From positions 1 to 21,765 of the forward strand of contig JAAYKB010000022.1 in assembly GCA_012522615.1 (NCBI GenBank): DNA of 21,765 nt, written 5' to 3'. The translations under genes were made by a program, and so were the position numbers. Below the pieces are notes generated by a model. The model searched no databases. It was given only the letters and a program-made list of their open reading frames with translations, and was not told the origin of the DNA. Position 1 is the first letter of the stretch. Every line of letters begins with the position of its first letter. This document shows, one piece after another, positions 13,967-21,486 of this stretch. The DNA comes from Clostridiales bacterium. GTDB taxonomy: Bacteria; Bacillota; Clostridia; Oscillospirales; Acutalibacteraceae.

Positions 13967-15730
13967 TTATTCCTTTTTCAGTCTTTCGGCAAGGGAGGGG
14001 TCGGGGGTCACATAGGCGGTGCGGTGGGCTTCATAAACAACCATTCCGGGGGGCGAGCCCGCCGGCTTTTTGACATGCCTGACCTCTGTATAATCCACCG
14101 GGACCTGACGGGAAGCCGCCGCCTTTGAATGAAGGGCCGCGAGTATCGCCGCCTGCTCGAACGTACGGTCGGGGGGCGTAACGCCCCTTGCGTGTACGAT
14201 AACATGAGAACCGGGGATATTTTTGGTGTGAAACCAGATGTCGCTTGCCCTTGCGGTTTTGAGTGTCAGGCGGTCATTTTGTATGTTGTTTCTGCCTACA
14301 AGTATGGCAAAACCGTCGTCCGAGCGGAATTCAAGCGGCCCGAGCGGGGCGGGCGGCTTTTGCTTGTGACGCTGCAGCTTCATGTATCCGCCGGCCGCCA
14401 GCTCGTCACGAAGCCCGCTCAGTTCGCCAAAGGTTTTGGCGCGTGACAGGGCGTCGAAAACGGTATCGATATATTTAAGCTCCATCTCGCCGCGCGTTAT
14501 CTGCTCCGCAAGTATTCGTTCGGCGGTCTGGGCCTTGCGGTATTCTTTAAAATACTTCTGGGCGTTTTGCGCCGGGGTTTTGGAGGGGTCAAGCGGTATC
14601 CGCAGAACCGAGCATTCGGGATCAAAATAGTTGATTAGCTCGGCTGAATCCGCGCCCTTTGGAATCTTTCCGATATTGGCGTGAATCAGCTCGCCGTATA
14701 TCCGAAACCGGTCGCGGTCCTCCGATAAAGAAAGCTCACGCCTTTGGTTTTCCAGCTTGCGTGTCAGACGCTCCGAAACATTACCGAGAACACGCAGTAT
14801 ATCCTGCGAATGCTGCTTCATCCGAAGTGCGGCATCCTTCTGTCGATAGAATTCATCCAAAAGCCGCGAAAAGCTGTCGACCTCATGCCCGACCGCCGAA
14901 AGTCCATACTGGGTAATCGGCATAAAGCTGAACTCCAAAGGCTGGCTCTGCGCGTCGTATAAAATATAGGGACGGCGATTTTCTCCGGTTTCCACAGCCG
15001 CCTTCACCCTTGCGAGATAAAAGACCGCCCGCTGACGTTCTTCGTCGGTCAGCGCCTTTGCGTTGGTGTCCCGCCCCCGGGTCGCAAGGTGGGACACCTC
15101 GCGGCATATCAGGGGAGAAAGACCGTGCGAGACGCTTAACAATGCCTGCGAAAGTGGTTCGTCCTTTCCCGCAATGACCGCCTTGATAATATCTTCCGGA
15201 GGGGACAGGGTTAAATCAAGCCTGCCCGCGGCGGCGGGGGGAGGGGAATATGGCAAACCGGGCAGTACCGGACGTACGGACGACATTTCAAAGTCAATGC
15301 GTTTGATGGCGTCCATTACATTCCCGTCGGGATTGATAAGAATGACGTTTGAATGGCGTCCCATAAGCTCTACCGCTAAGGTCAGACGCACGATGTCGCC
15401 CAGTTCGTTCACGCAGTCAAAATCAAAATAAAGAGCCCGCTCAAGCCCCGGCTGGCGGATTGCGACAAGTCTGCCGCCGCCCAGCCATTTTCTCAAAAGC
15501 ATGCAAAACATGGGTGGAGAGGCGGGGTTTTCAAGCGCTATATCGGTCAGATGAACGCGGGGTGAGCTTGCGCGCGCGGAAACATACAGCTTTGCAGCCC
15601 CGCCTTTATTGCGCATGGAAATAACCAGCTCCTCCCGAGAGGGCTGGTGTATCCTGTCAACCCGCGCTTGATACAGGGCGGCGGTCAACTCTTCTCTGAG
15701 ACAGCTTAAAAACGCGCCGTCCAAAGCCAT
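13967..15730 (-). CDS. rqcH: Ribosome quality control protein RqcH (NFACT family, FbpA-like)
   Basis: Encodes 587 residues, close to Bacillus RqcH. The NFACT-N domain comes first (MALDGAFLSCLREELTAALY, then MGRHSNVILIN), followed by helix-hairpin and coiled-coil regions (about 280-430, Arg/Glu-rich) and the NFACT-R domain near the C-terminus (DIWFHTKNIPGSHVIVH from 497). RqcH binds the 50S subunit carrying a stalled peptidyl-tRNA and recruits tRNA-Ala to add a C-terminal alanine tail for degradation. The catalytically important Asp-Arg pair at 97-98 of the Bacillus protein is Glu-Arg here (E97, R98). The older label is fibronectin-binding protein. AGAGGA lies 10 bases before the ATG. It follows nif3 by 41 bases in the same direction. 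Confidence 0.93.
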   Translation of the reverse strand: MALDGAFLSCLREELTAALYQARVDRIHQPSREELVISMRNKGGAAKLYVSARASSPRVHLTDIALENPASPPMFCMLLRKWLGGGRLVAIRQPGLERALYFDFDCVNELGDIVRLTLAVELMGRHSNVILINPDGNVMDAIKRIDFEMSSVRPVLPGLPYSPPPAAAGRLDLTLSPPEDIIKAVIAGKDEPLSQALLSVSHGLSPLICREVSHLATRGRDTNAKALTDEERQRAVFYLARVKAAVETGENRRPYILYDAQSQPLEFSFMPITQYGLSAVGHEVDSFSRLLDEFYRQKDAALRMKQHSQDILRVLGNVSERLTRKLENQRRELSLSEDRDRFRIYGELIHANIGKIPKGADSAELINYFDPECSVLRIPLDPSKTPAQNAQKYFKEYRKAQTAERILAEQITRGEMELKYIDTVFDALSRAKTFGELSGLRDELAAGGYMKLQRHKQKPPAPLGPLEFRSDDGFAILVGRNNIQNDRLTLKTARASDIWFHTKNIPGSHVIVHARGVTPPDRTFEQAAILAALHSKAAASRQVPVDYTEVRHVKKPAGSPPGMVVYEAHRTAYVTPDPSLAERLKKE

Positions 15731-15771
15731 TATGCTTTCATCCTCTATTGCTTAATAGACATTAATGTACG

Positions 15772-16527
15772 TTAATATATGTTGTAAGGACATTTTTCCT
15801 CTGCCGCCTTTACCCGAATCGTCGGAAATGCATCGGCAAGCCTTTTGGCAAGCAAATCCGCAATCATAACCTCGGTGTGGTAATGACCTGCCGCCACAAT
15901 GGTATGACCGGGGGATGCAGGCCACTCGTGATAATGCAGCTCACCTGTCACAAATGCGTCGATATTACAGGGAAGCTGGTCGAGACAATCTCCTCCGGCG
16001 CCGCTGCATACGGCAACCGTCTTGACGGGGCGACCGCCGTCGGCCCACTGTATACCGCCGTTGGGTATTCCGAGCGAACGGACGACATGTCCCACAAAAT
16101 CCGACGGCGAAACAGGGACATCCATATTTCCGATTCTCAGCATCCCGTCCATAATCGGTATAACATCCTTTAAACCCAGCCGCGCCGCCAGGCCGTCATT
16201 CACTCCGCCCGGCGCCTTATCCAGATTGGTGTGTGCCGCGATAGCCGACATGCCGTGCTTTGCGATATGATAAACAGGATGACTGCCCGAAAGCCGCATT
16301 ATCAGCCGGAACAGCACAGGATGGTGACTGACAATCAGCTCGGCCCCCATAGCCGCCGCCTGCTCCACAGCCGACGGGGTTATCTCGAGGGCGGTCAAAA
16401 CCTTTGTAACCGGCGCGTCGGCCTGACCCACAAGCAGCCCGACATTATCCCAATCCTCGGCGGTATCGGGGGGCGCCCACCTGTTAAGATAATTCAAAAT
16501 CGATTCTACACGAACAACCTCAGACAA
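15772..16527 (-). CDS. Nif3-like dinuclear metal-centre protein (YqfO/YbgI family)
   Basis: Encodes 251 residues, the short form without the PII-like insert of Bacillus YqfO. Metal ligand motifs are complete: H68 and H69 (SHHP), D103 (HTNLDKAPGG), H215 and E219 (GHYHTE). The start is TTG at 16527 with AAAGGA nine bases upstream, and the protein begins SEVVRVESILNYLNRWAPP, the normal N-terminus; no ATG or GTG in frame is available. A three-codon ATG-TTA-TAA lies between that SD and the TTG. The family is nearly universal; cyclohydrolase-like activity has been proposed but the substrate is unsettled. It heads a two-gene minus-strand unit with rqcH. In Bacillus its usual neighbour is trmK, absent here. 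Confidence 0.92.
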   Translation of the reverse strand: MSEVVRVESILNYLNRWAPPDTAEDWDNVGLLVGQADAPVTKVLTALEITPSAVEQAAAMGAELIVSHHPVLFRLIMRLSGSHPVYHIAKHGMSAIAAHTNLDKAPGGVNDGLAARLGLKDVIPIMDGMLRIGNMDVPVSPSDFVGHVVRSLGIPNGGIQWADGGRPVKTVAVCSGAGGDCLDQLPCNIDAFVTGELHYHEWPASPGHTIVAAGHYHTEVMIADLLAKRLADAFPTIRVKAAEEKCPYNIY

Positions 16528-16571
16528 TTATAACATTCCTTTCAAGACCTCTATAAACTGCGCTGAATATC

Positions 16572-16593
16572 CTCACAGTCAGCTCACAGTCAG
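16572..16593. repeat. Tandem 11-bp direct repeat in the nif3 upstream region
   Basis: CTCACAGTCAG occurs twice without a gap (16572-16582 and 16583-16593), 45-66 bases upstream of the nif3 start. The period is about one helical turn, as in operators bound by a response-regulator dimer. This could equally be a chance tandem duplication. Confidence 0.5.
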
Positions 16594-16629
16594 ATAGTTA
16601 ATTTAAAATACAGATACTAATATACAGCT

Positions 16630-16648
16630 ATTGAAAAGGCTTTTCAAT
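16630..16648. promoter_or_regulatory. 19-base perfect palindrome, operator-like
   Basis: ATTGAAAAG (16630-16638), centre G (16639), CTTTTCAAT (16640-16648). It sits 22 bases before the -35 of the chitinase-like gene and about 100 bases upstream of nif3, in the divergent intergenic region. No T-run follows, so it is more likely a repressor or activator site than a terminator. Confidence 0.5.
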
Positions 16649-16669
16649 ACATATTCCATATTTTAATCA

Positions 16670-16698
16670 TTGTTTGATTGAAAGACAACTTATATACT
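16670..16698 (+). promoter_or_regulatory. Promoter of the GH18 gene
   Basis: TTGTTT (16670-16675), 17 bases, TATACT (16693-16698); 48 bases from the -10 to the ATG. The -35 is weak (3 of 6), which would fit an activated promoter. Confidence 0.6.
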
Positions 16699-16745
16699 TA
16701 GGTTACATTTAAACACAAACATATTTAAGAAACAGGGGTTAATTA

Positions 16746-18206
16746 ATGAGCAAAAATAGAATAATGACCCTTGTGTTGGCCGCTTTCTTTATTTCGATAT
16801 CTATCACAGTCGGCTATCGGCATGTGGAGGGCAAACCTCAGGAGGATATCTCCCAAAGCAGTGCATCGGTCAAGCCCTCAAAATCAGAGACCGAGCCGGA
16901 AAGCAAGAATACGAAAAAGGACAAAACAGGGATAAAGGAAACCGCCGTCTACATAACCGAAAGCGCGAACAACGGGGATAAGACAACCGTAGAAATGAAA
17001 TCCGGCACGGCTTCAAGCGGGAAAACAACAACTGGTAAAACAACCGCAATCGCAAAAGCCAAAGAAAAAACCGCGACCGCAACCGTTTCATCAAGGAGCG
17101 CAGATGCAACAACCACGTCAAAGACCACCGCACCCAAAGCAGTTCCGCTTTTGCCGTCAAAAATGGTTGCGGGATACTATACCGCATGGTCGGCATATCA
17201 GGGCTATACCCCCGATAAAATAAACGCTGCAAAACTCAGTGTGGTTCATTATGCTTTTGCGGCTATCGGCAGCGATTACAGGATTACCGCCGGGGACCCT
17301 TATATCGATTCCACAAATTTCATCAAGCTCAAAGCGGTAAAGGAAAAGCATCCGCATCTCAAAATATTGATTTCTGTCGGCGGGTGGGGGAATTCGGCGC
17401 GCTTTTCCGATTTGGCGCTGTCTGCCGAAAGGCGGCGCGTCTTTGCCCAAAGCTGCGTCAGCTTCATCAAGCAATATGGGTTTGACGGGGTTGACATTGA
17501 CTGGGAATATCCGGTCAGCGGGGGCGCGGCGGGCAGACCCGAGGATAAATATAACTTCACACTGATGATGAAAGAGCTCAGAGAACGGCTGGACGAGCAG
17601 GCGAAGCTTGACGGCAGTTATTATTATCTCAGCTTTGCTGGCGGAGCTTCGAGCGGGTATATCAATAACGTGCAGTTAGGTAAGCTTGCCGGGATTGTGG
17701 ATTATGCAGTCAACATGACCTATGATTTGCATGGACCGTGGGATGACTATGCAGATTTCAACGCCCCGCTTTTTACTCCGGCCGAGAGATCGCCCCAATA
17801 CAAAATCAGCGTAGACTCCTCCATGAAATACTGGCAGAACGCCGGCTTCCCGAAAAACAAGCTGGTCATGGGAATCCCCTTTTACGGATATGTCTATGGC
17901 GGTGTCGGCTCGTCAAACAACGGGCTGTACCAGAGGTTTTCGGTCGCCAAGGCATACGGATATGATTCGATTGTTTCATCCTTTCTTTCGGACAGCCTGT
18001 ATGCAAAGCATTTTCATCCGTCCGCCCGGGTGTCTTTTTTGTACGGCAACGGAAAATTCATAAGCTATGACGGCCCCGCATCAATCGCAAGCAAGGCGCA
18101 GTATGCCGTTACAAACGGATTAAGAGGGGTATCGGCATGGGAGCTTGGATATGACAAATCCTCGGCACTTCTTTCCGCCGCCTATCAAACCTTAAAACGA
18201 TATTAA
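16746..18206 (+). CDS. Exported glycoside hydrolase family 18 protein (chitinase-like)
   Basis: Encodes 486 residues. An N-terminal hydrophobic segment (MTLVLAAFFISISITVGY) acts as signal or anchor. A Thr/Ser/Lys/Ala-rich, probably disordered linker follows (about 30-138). The GH18 TIM barrel begins at MVAGYYTAWSAYQGY and contains SVGGWG, the catalytic FDGVDIDWEYP (D247, D250, D252, E254), MTYDLHGPWDD and the C-terminal substrate tryptophan region VSAWELGYD. GH18 enzymes cut beta-1,4-linked N-acetylglucosamine polymers by substrate-assisted catalysis; all key acids are present. The substrate could be chitin or peptidoglycan/spore-cortex material. AGGGG lies seven bases before the ATG. It has its own promoter and terminator and is divergent from nif3. 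Confidence 0.92.
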   Translation: MSKNRIMTLVLAAFFISISITVGYRHVEGKPQEDISQSSASVKPSKSETEPESKNTKKDKTGIKETAVYITESANNGDKTTVEMKSGTASSGKTTTGKTTAIAKAKEKTATATVSSRSADATTTSKTTAPKAVPLLPSKMVAGYYTAWSAYQGYTPDKINAAKLSVVHYAFAAIGSDYRITAGDPYIDSTNFIKLKAVKEKHPHLKILISVGGWGNSARFSDLALSAERRRVFAQSCVSFIKQYGFDGVDIDWEYPVSGGAAGRPEDKYNFTLMMKELRERLDEQAKLDGSYYYLSFAGGASSGYINNVQLGKLAGIVDYAVNMTYDLHGPWDDYADFNAPLFTPAERSPQYKISVDSSMKYWQNAGFPKNKLVMGIPFYGYVYGGVGSSNNGLYQRFSVAKAYGYDSIVSSFLSDSLYAKHFHPSARVSFLYGNGKFISYDGPASIASKAQYAVTNGLRGVSAWELGYDKSSALLSAAYQTLKRY

Positions 18207-18227
18207 CCGATATTAAACAATAATAAT

Positions 18228-18259
18228 CCCCTTGATTTTATTATACCTGAATCAAGGGG
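18228..18259 (+). terminator. Intrinsic terminator after the GH18 gene
   Basis: CCCCTTGATT (18228-18237) pairs with AATCAAGGGG (18250-18259), a perfect 10-bp stem with a 12-base loop, followed by a T-rich tract. It ends 13 bases before the next promoter. Confidence 0.8.
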
Positions 18260-18271
18260 GTTAATTTTGAT

Positions 18272-18300
18272 TTGACAGTGTCCGAATAAATAAGTATACT
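18272..18300 (+). promoter_or_regulatory. Promoter of the transglutaminase-like gene
   Basis: Consensus TTGACA (18272-18277), 17 bases, TATACT (18295-18300), with about 70 bases of leader to the ATG at 18377. Confidence 0.85.
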
Positions 18301-18376
18301 GCAATTAAGACTAAACTCCTCAATATTTGACGATTCTGCCCGACCAATATAACACACAGACTATGGGAGTAAGGAT

Positions 18377-19858
18377 ATGAGAAAATCAAAACGACTTGCG
18401 GCTGTTTTTTTAATTTCATTAGTGTATTCGGTTTCAATCGGTGCGGGGCAAGCAATACCTGCCGATAACACCGGGCATGAGTACGGAAAAGTCCGGCTTG
18501 AAACAAAAGCCATGACACAAACAGGGATAACCCTTGCCGCCAACTCCTATGCGAGCTATTACGGGGCGGGCACCTATAATTATTATGACCAGCTGGATGC
18601 AAACCAAAAGGCCGTCTACGACGCCCTGAAGGAGCAGCTTACGCCCGAAGAAAGCGATCCAATAGAAATCAGAGTGAAAGAGCCGGTTGAATTTTATGCC
18701 GCGTCGAAAAATCCGATATTTGGAGAGGATATAGAAGTATATCGTATATTGCAAGGAGGCCTTGACGCAGTATTAAAGGACTGCCCCGAACTGTTCTGGC
18801 TGAAATTCGGTGCTGACGGGTGCGGCTCCAGCTATGAGTATGTACATACCAGACAAGGGCAAGGCTACAAAATATCGGTAAAATCTCTTGTATTTTACCC
18901 GGTTTTGCTGGATTCATATGTTGACATAAAAAATACAATAGTGCAAAGGCTGGAGGTGGAAATTGCCGCCTTCCCGATTATAGGCAGCACCAGATATGAA
19001 AAGCTGCTCTCTATCCATGACGAACTTGCCGAAAGGATAACTTATGATGACACTTTAGATAGTGCCCATGATGCCTACGGGGCGTTGGTGAAAGGGCGTG
19101 CGGTGTGCGAGGGGTATGCCGAGGCCTTCAAGCTGTTGTGCGACCGCGAAGGTATCCCGTGTATTCTGGTTGTCGGAAAAGGTGTAACATCTTCAATCAC
19201 TGAGGATCACATGTGGAATGCCGTCAGGATGGAGGACGGTAAATGGTACGGCGTTGACGTCACATGGGACGACCAGACAGAAAGCAACGGTCATATATAC
19301 CACGATTTTTTCCTTGTCGGAAGCTCAACCAAGGACGAGTCATTCGGCAAAAAAACCTTCAGCCAGTCTCATCGGGCGGACGGCCATTTTACAAATGCGG
19401 ACTATTCAAAACAATTTACATATCCTTCAATGTCTCAAGGTAAGTATATTCCCGACCCAAGCATGATTACCACCCTGCCGCCCGGGACGCCGACCACCAC
19501 GCCGCCTCCGGTTGTATTTACTTCAAGGAGCACAGTTGCGACAAAACCCGCAGTTATTGTTGTCACCACCACAAAAAACAAAAAGACCTCGATTACTGAA
19601 ACAAAAAAAACAGACGGGACAACCACGGGAACCTCTCAGGAGGTCGATGCAAAAAACGGTTCGGTCACAACAGAAAAAACCACCCTCCATGGGAATGTCA
19701 GCAATCCGGACACAACCTCCGCAAAATCCGAAGATACCGGCGGCGGGGCAAAAAAACCGTTTCTGCCGCTCGCCGCATTTATTGTCATTGGGATAGCAGG
19801 TGTTTCTATAATTTCAATAGCAGTAATCGCCTTTATTATGATAAGCAAAAACAGATAA
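18377..19858 (+). CDS. Surface protein with transglutaminase-like domain
   Basis: Encodes 493 residues. A signal peptide (RLAAVFLISLVYSVSIGAGQAIPA) is probably cleaved near residue 28. The middle holds a transglutaminase/peptidase fold with a full triad: C244 (GRAVCEGYAEAF), H278 (EDHMWNAVRM) and D294 (YGVDVTWDD). After about residue 365 comes a Thr/Pro/Lys/Ser-rich linker, then a hydrophobic segment (about 462-489) ending in SKNR, so the mature protein is held in the membrane by its C-terminus with the catalytic domain outside. Bacterial proteins of this type may be peptidases or crosslinkers; activity cannot be told. GGGAG lies seven bases before the ATG. Like the GH18 gene just upstream it encodes a surface enzyme with a Thr/Lys linker, but from a separate promoter. 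Confidence 0.88.
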   Translation: MRKSKRLAAVFLISLVYSVSIGAGQAIPADNTGHEYGKVRLETKAMTQTGITLAANSYASYYGAGTYNYYDQLDANQKAVYDALKEQLTPEESDPIEIRVKEPVEFYAASKNPIFGEDIEVYRILQGGLDAVLKDCPELFWLKFGADGCGSSYEYVHTRQGQGYKISVKSLVFYPVLLDSYVDIKNTIVQRLEVEIAAFPIIGSTRYEKLLSIHDELAERITYDDTLDSAHDAYGALVKGRAVCEGYAEAFKLLCDREGIPCILVVGKGVTSSITEDHMWNAVRMEDGKWYGVDVTWDDQTESNGHIYHDFFLVGSSTKDESFGKKTFSQSHRADGHFTNADYSKQFTYPSMSQGKYIPDPSMITTLPPGTPTTTPPPVVFTSRSTVATKPAVIVVTTTKNKKTSITETKKTDGTTTGTSQEVDAKNGSVTTEKTTLHGNVSNPDTTSAKSEDTGGGAKKPFLPLAAFIVIGIAGVSIISIAVIAFIMISKNR

Positions 19859-19882
19859 AACGAATAAATTATAAATTGAAGT

Positions 19883-19958
19883 CCTGATACAAAAAGGAGA
19901 GTCTATCGTGCGAGGATCGCTCAAACGAAAGACTCTTTTTTTCAGCGCCGGCATCAGG
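19883..19958 (+). terminator. Two-tier hairpin terminator after the transglutaminase-like gene
   Basis: AGAGTCT (19898-19904) pairs with AGACTCT (19930-19936) and is followed by T through 19942, giving a normal terminator with a 25-base loop that itself holds GCGA/TCGC. An outer stem CCTGAT (19883-19888) with ATCAGG (19953-19958) could enclose the whole, which is unusual for a simple terminator. The call as terminator is likely; the outer stem may be part of a larger structured RNA. Confidence 0.6.
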
Positions 19959-20019
19959 GCAAACCCGTCTCCTCTAAATAACACCTTTGTGCCAATCTTG
20001 TGTAGGACGACAAATTGAT

Positions 20020-20052
20020 TTTGCCGGGTCTGTTCTACCGACAGTCGGCAAA
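20020..20052. other. Hairpin in the noncoding gap, part of a possible structured RNA
   Basis: TTTGCCG (20020-20026) pairs with CGGCAAA (20046-20052), with an inner CTGT (20030-20033) and ACAG (20041-20044). No T-run follows. Together with 19883-19958 it makes a roughly 170-base structured stretch with no convincing coding frame; the minus strand is open for 85 codons but has no gene-like features. Confidence 0.4.
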
Positions 20053-20101
20053 GGATAAGCGAGGCATGCAATTTCGTATAACAATATAATAATGATTACA
20101 A

Positions 20102-20157
20102 TATTATGCTATATTACAACAGCATAATACTATAAATATCTATAAAATCATAGTATT
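20102..20157. promoter_or_regulatory. Overlapping inverted repeats upstream of the AraC-type gene
   Basis: TATTATGCT (20102-20110) pairs with AGCATAATA (20121-20129). AATACTAT (20126-20133) pairs with ATAGTATT (20150-20157). They share four bases, so as RNA they exclude each other at the edge, and as DNA they are two dyads about 200 bases upstream of the araC-type promoter. The remaining part of 19859-20493 is AT-rich and holds nothing else that I can name beyond the promoter. Confidence 0.45.
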
Positions 20158-20307
20158 ATTTTATCGATAAGAGATAACAGCATTTGTATACAAAGATATT
20201 ATACGCCTCTGCGAATTATTATGGTTGATACAACAGTGCATAGACAGGGCACAGTAAAGCAGAAAAGATGCAAATTGTACGAAAATACAACCAAATGTAA
20301 GATAATA

Positions 20308-20336
20308 TTGACTTTTATATCAAGCTGGTGTATAAT
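20308..20336 (+). promoter_or_regulatory. Promoter of the AraC-type regulator gene
   Basis: TTGACT (20308-20313), 17 bases, perfect TATAAT (20331-20336). The predicted leader is about 150 bases and contains a TTTCCT/AGGAAA pair (20417-20422/20452-20457). Confidence 0.8.
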
Positions 20337-20493
20337 AACTGTACAAAATGCTGAAAAAGTTGGCACAAATAACCTGCTGTTTCTCAAAATCAAGTCTGGT
20401 CTTTGGATGCAAACTATTTCCTGAGATTATCCACATCTTAATCCAGCATCTAGGAAAGTACAAACCGCTGTTAATATAAATGGAGGGTGTGAT

Positions 20494-21306
20494 ATGGATA
20501 ATTGGAAGCTTGAGATAATAAATCCAAGCGAAAAGTTGTTGGTCAGTCGTACTGATACAACGTGGGATATGCATACCCATGACTTTTATGAGATTGAGTA
20601 TATCATTTCAGGAACATGTGTACAGACAATTAATAACATAGAGTATAAGGTTCAAAAAGGGGATTTAATATTCTTAAAGGCAGGAGACAGACATTCATGT
20701 CGGCCTGACGATAATTTTGAGATTATTAATTGTATTTTTTATCCGGGAATGGTTGAAGACAGCTACAACACACAGGATTATAATCTTGGCTTGTCTGATT
20801 TACCGGTTTTTACCCGCTTGAGAGGTGAGTATATCCTTGAAATTGAGGATATTCTCTATAAAATAGAGAAAGAATATACTCGCAAACAGGGTGAATACCT
20901 AACAATCATAAAAAACTACATATTAATCCTTATCTCCCTGCTTATAAGGCTTGCAAACGACCAGGCAAGCATTAAAAAGAGCGATATAACCCACGAAATT
21001 CTCAGTTATCTCGATAAAAACTATAAAAACGCGTTTCTTTACGATGTTGCAAAGCATTTCAGTTTCAACGCGGATTATTTCAGCAGATATTTTAAAAAGC
21101 ATGTGGGAAAGACTTTTTCAAAATATATAAACGACAAGCGAATTAGGGAAGCCATACGCCTGATTAACCACACGGACCATTCCATAGAAGCAATCTGCTA
21201 TCAGGTAGGGTTTAAGGAAAAGAAACAATTTTACAGGCTGTTTAAGGAATATACCGCCATGACGCCAAATGATATGCGAAAAAAAAGAATAACCATGAAC
21301 ATATAG
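20494..21306 (+). CDS. AraC-family transcriptional regulator
   Basis: Encodes 270 residues. The N-terminal cupin-like sensor domain (about 10-100) has WDMHTHDFYEIEYIISG (H27, H29, E33) and QKGDLIFLKAGDRHS, the usual pattern of sugar-responsive AraC proteins. The C-terminal DNA-binding domain (about 165-265) holds two helix-turn-helix units: FLYDVAKHFSFNADYFSRYFK and HSIEAICYQVGFKEKKQFYRLFK, ending in the standard TPNDMRKK. GGAGGG lies seven bases before the ATG. It likely activates the next gene, which is in the same direction 180 bases on, in response to a carbohydrate or nucleoside. Base composition is visibly AT-richer than the cluster to the left, consistent with an accessory region. Confidence 0.94.
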   Translation: MDNWKLEIINPSEKLLVSRTDTTWDMHTHDFYEIEYIISGTCVQTINNIEYKVQKGDLIFLKAGDRHSCRPDDNFEIINCIFYPGMVEDSYNTQDYNLGLSDLPVFTRLRGEYILEIEDILYKIEKEYTRKQGEYLTIIKNYILILISLLIRLANDQASIKKSDITHEILSYLDKNYKNAFLYDVAKHFSFNADYFSRYFKKHVGKTFSKYINDKRIREAIRLINHTDHSIEAICYQVGFKEKKQFYRLFKEYTAMTPNDMRKKRITMNI

Positions 21307-21333
21307 CACCTAAAGCATATTTGGAAATGTTGA

Positions 21334-21371
21334 CAGGTATTAACCGATATGGTTGATACCTGCAATTTTTT
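21334..21371 (+). terminator. Intrinsic terminator after the AraC-type gene
   Basis: CAGGTATTAACC (21334-21345) pairs with GGTTGATACCTG (21351-21362) with one T-G wobble and a 5-base loop, followed by CAA and six T. It separates the regulator from the next gene. Confidence 0.85.
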
Positions 21372-21426
21372 GCGGCAATAAATTTTTAAAAGTAGGATTT
21401 GACCACTAACAGATATAAAAATTGTA

Positions 21427-21455
21427 TTGTGAAATGTTATTCAAAACTATATCAT
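21427..21455 (+). promoter_or_regulatory. Possible promoter of the ADP-ribosylglycohydrolase-family gene
   Basis: TTGTGA (21427-21432), 17 bases, TATCAT (21450-21455); a weak -35 would fit activation by the adjacent AraC-type protein. Confidence 0.4.
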
Positions 21456-21486
21456 TTAACTGAAAAATACGTTTTGGAGGCTTATG

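Noticed and set aside
18198..18216. Direct repeat CGATATTAA at the end of the GH18 gene
   Set aside because: Nine bases twice in AT-rich DNA at a stop codon; easily chance, no further copies nearby.
19814..20071. 85-codon minus-strand frame across the structured gap
   Set aside because: It spans a terminator and hairpins, lacks an SD and a recognisable domain; treated as noncoding.
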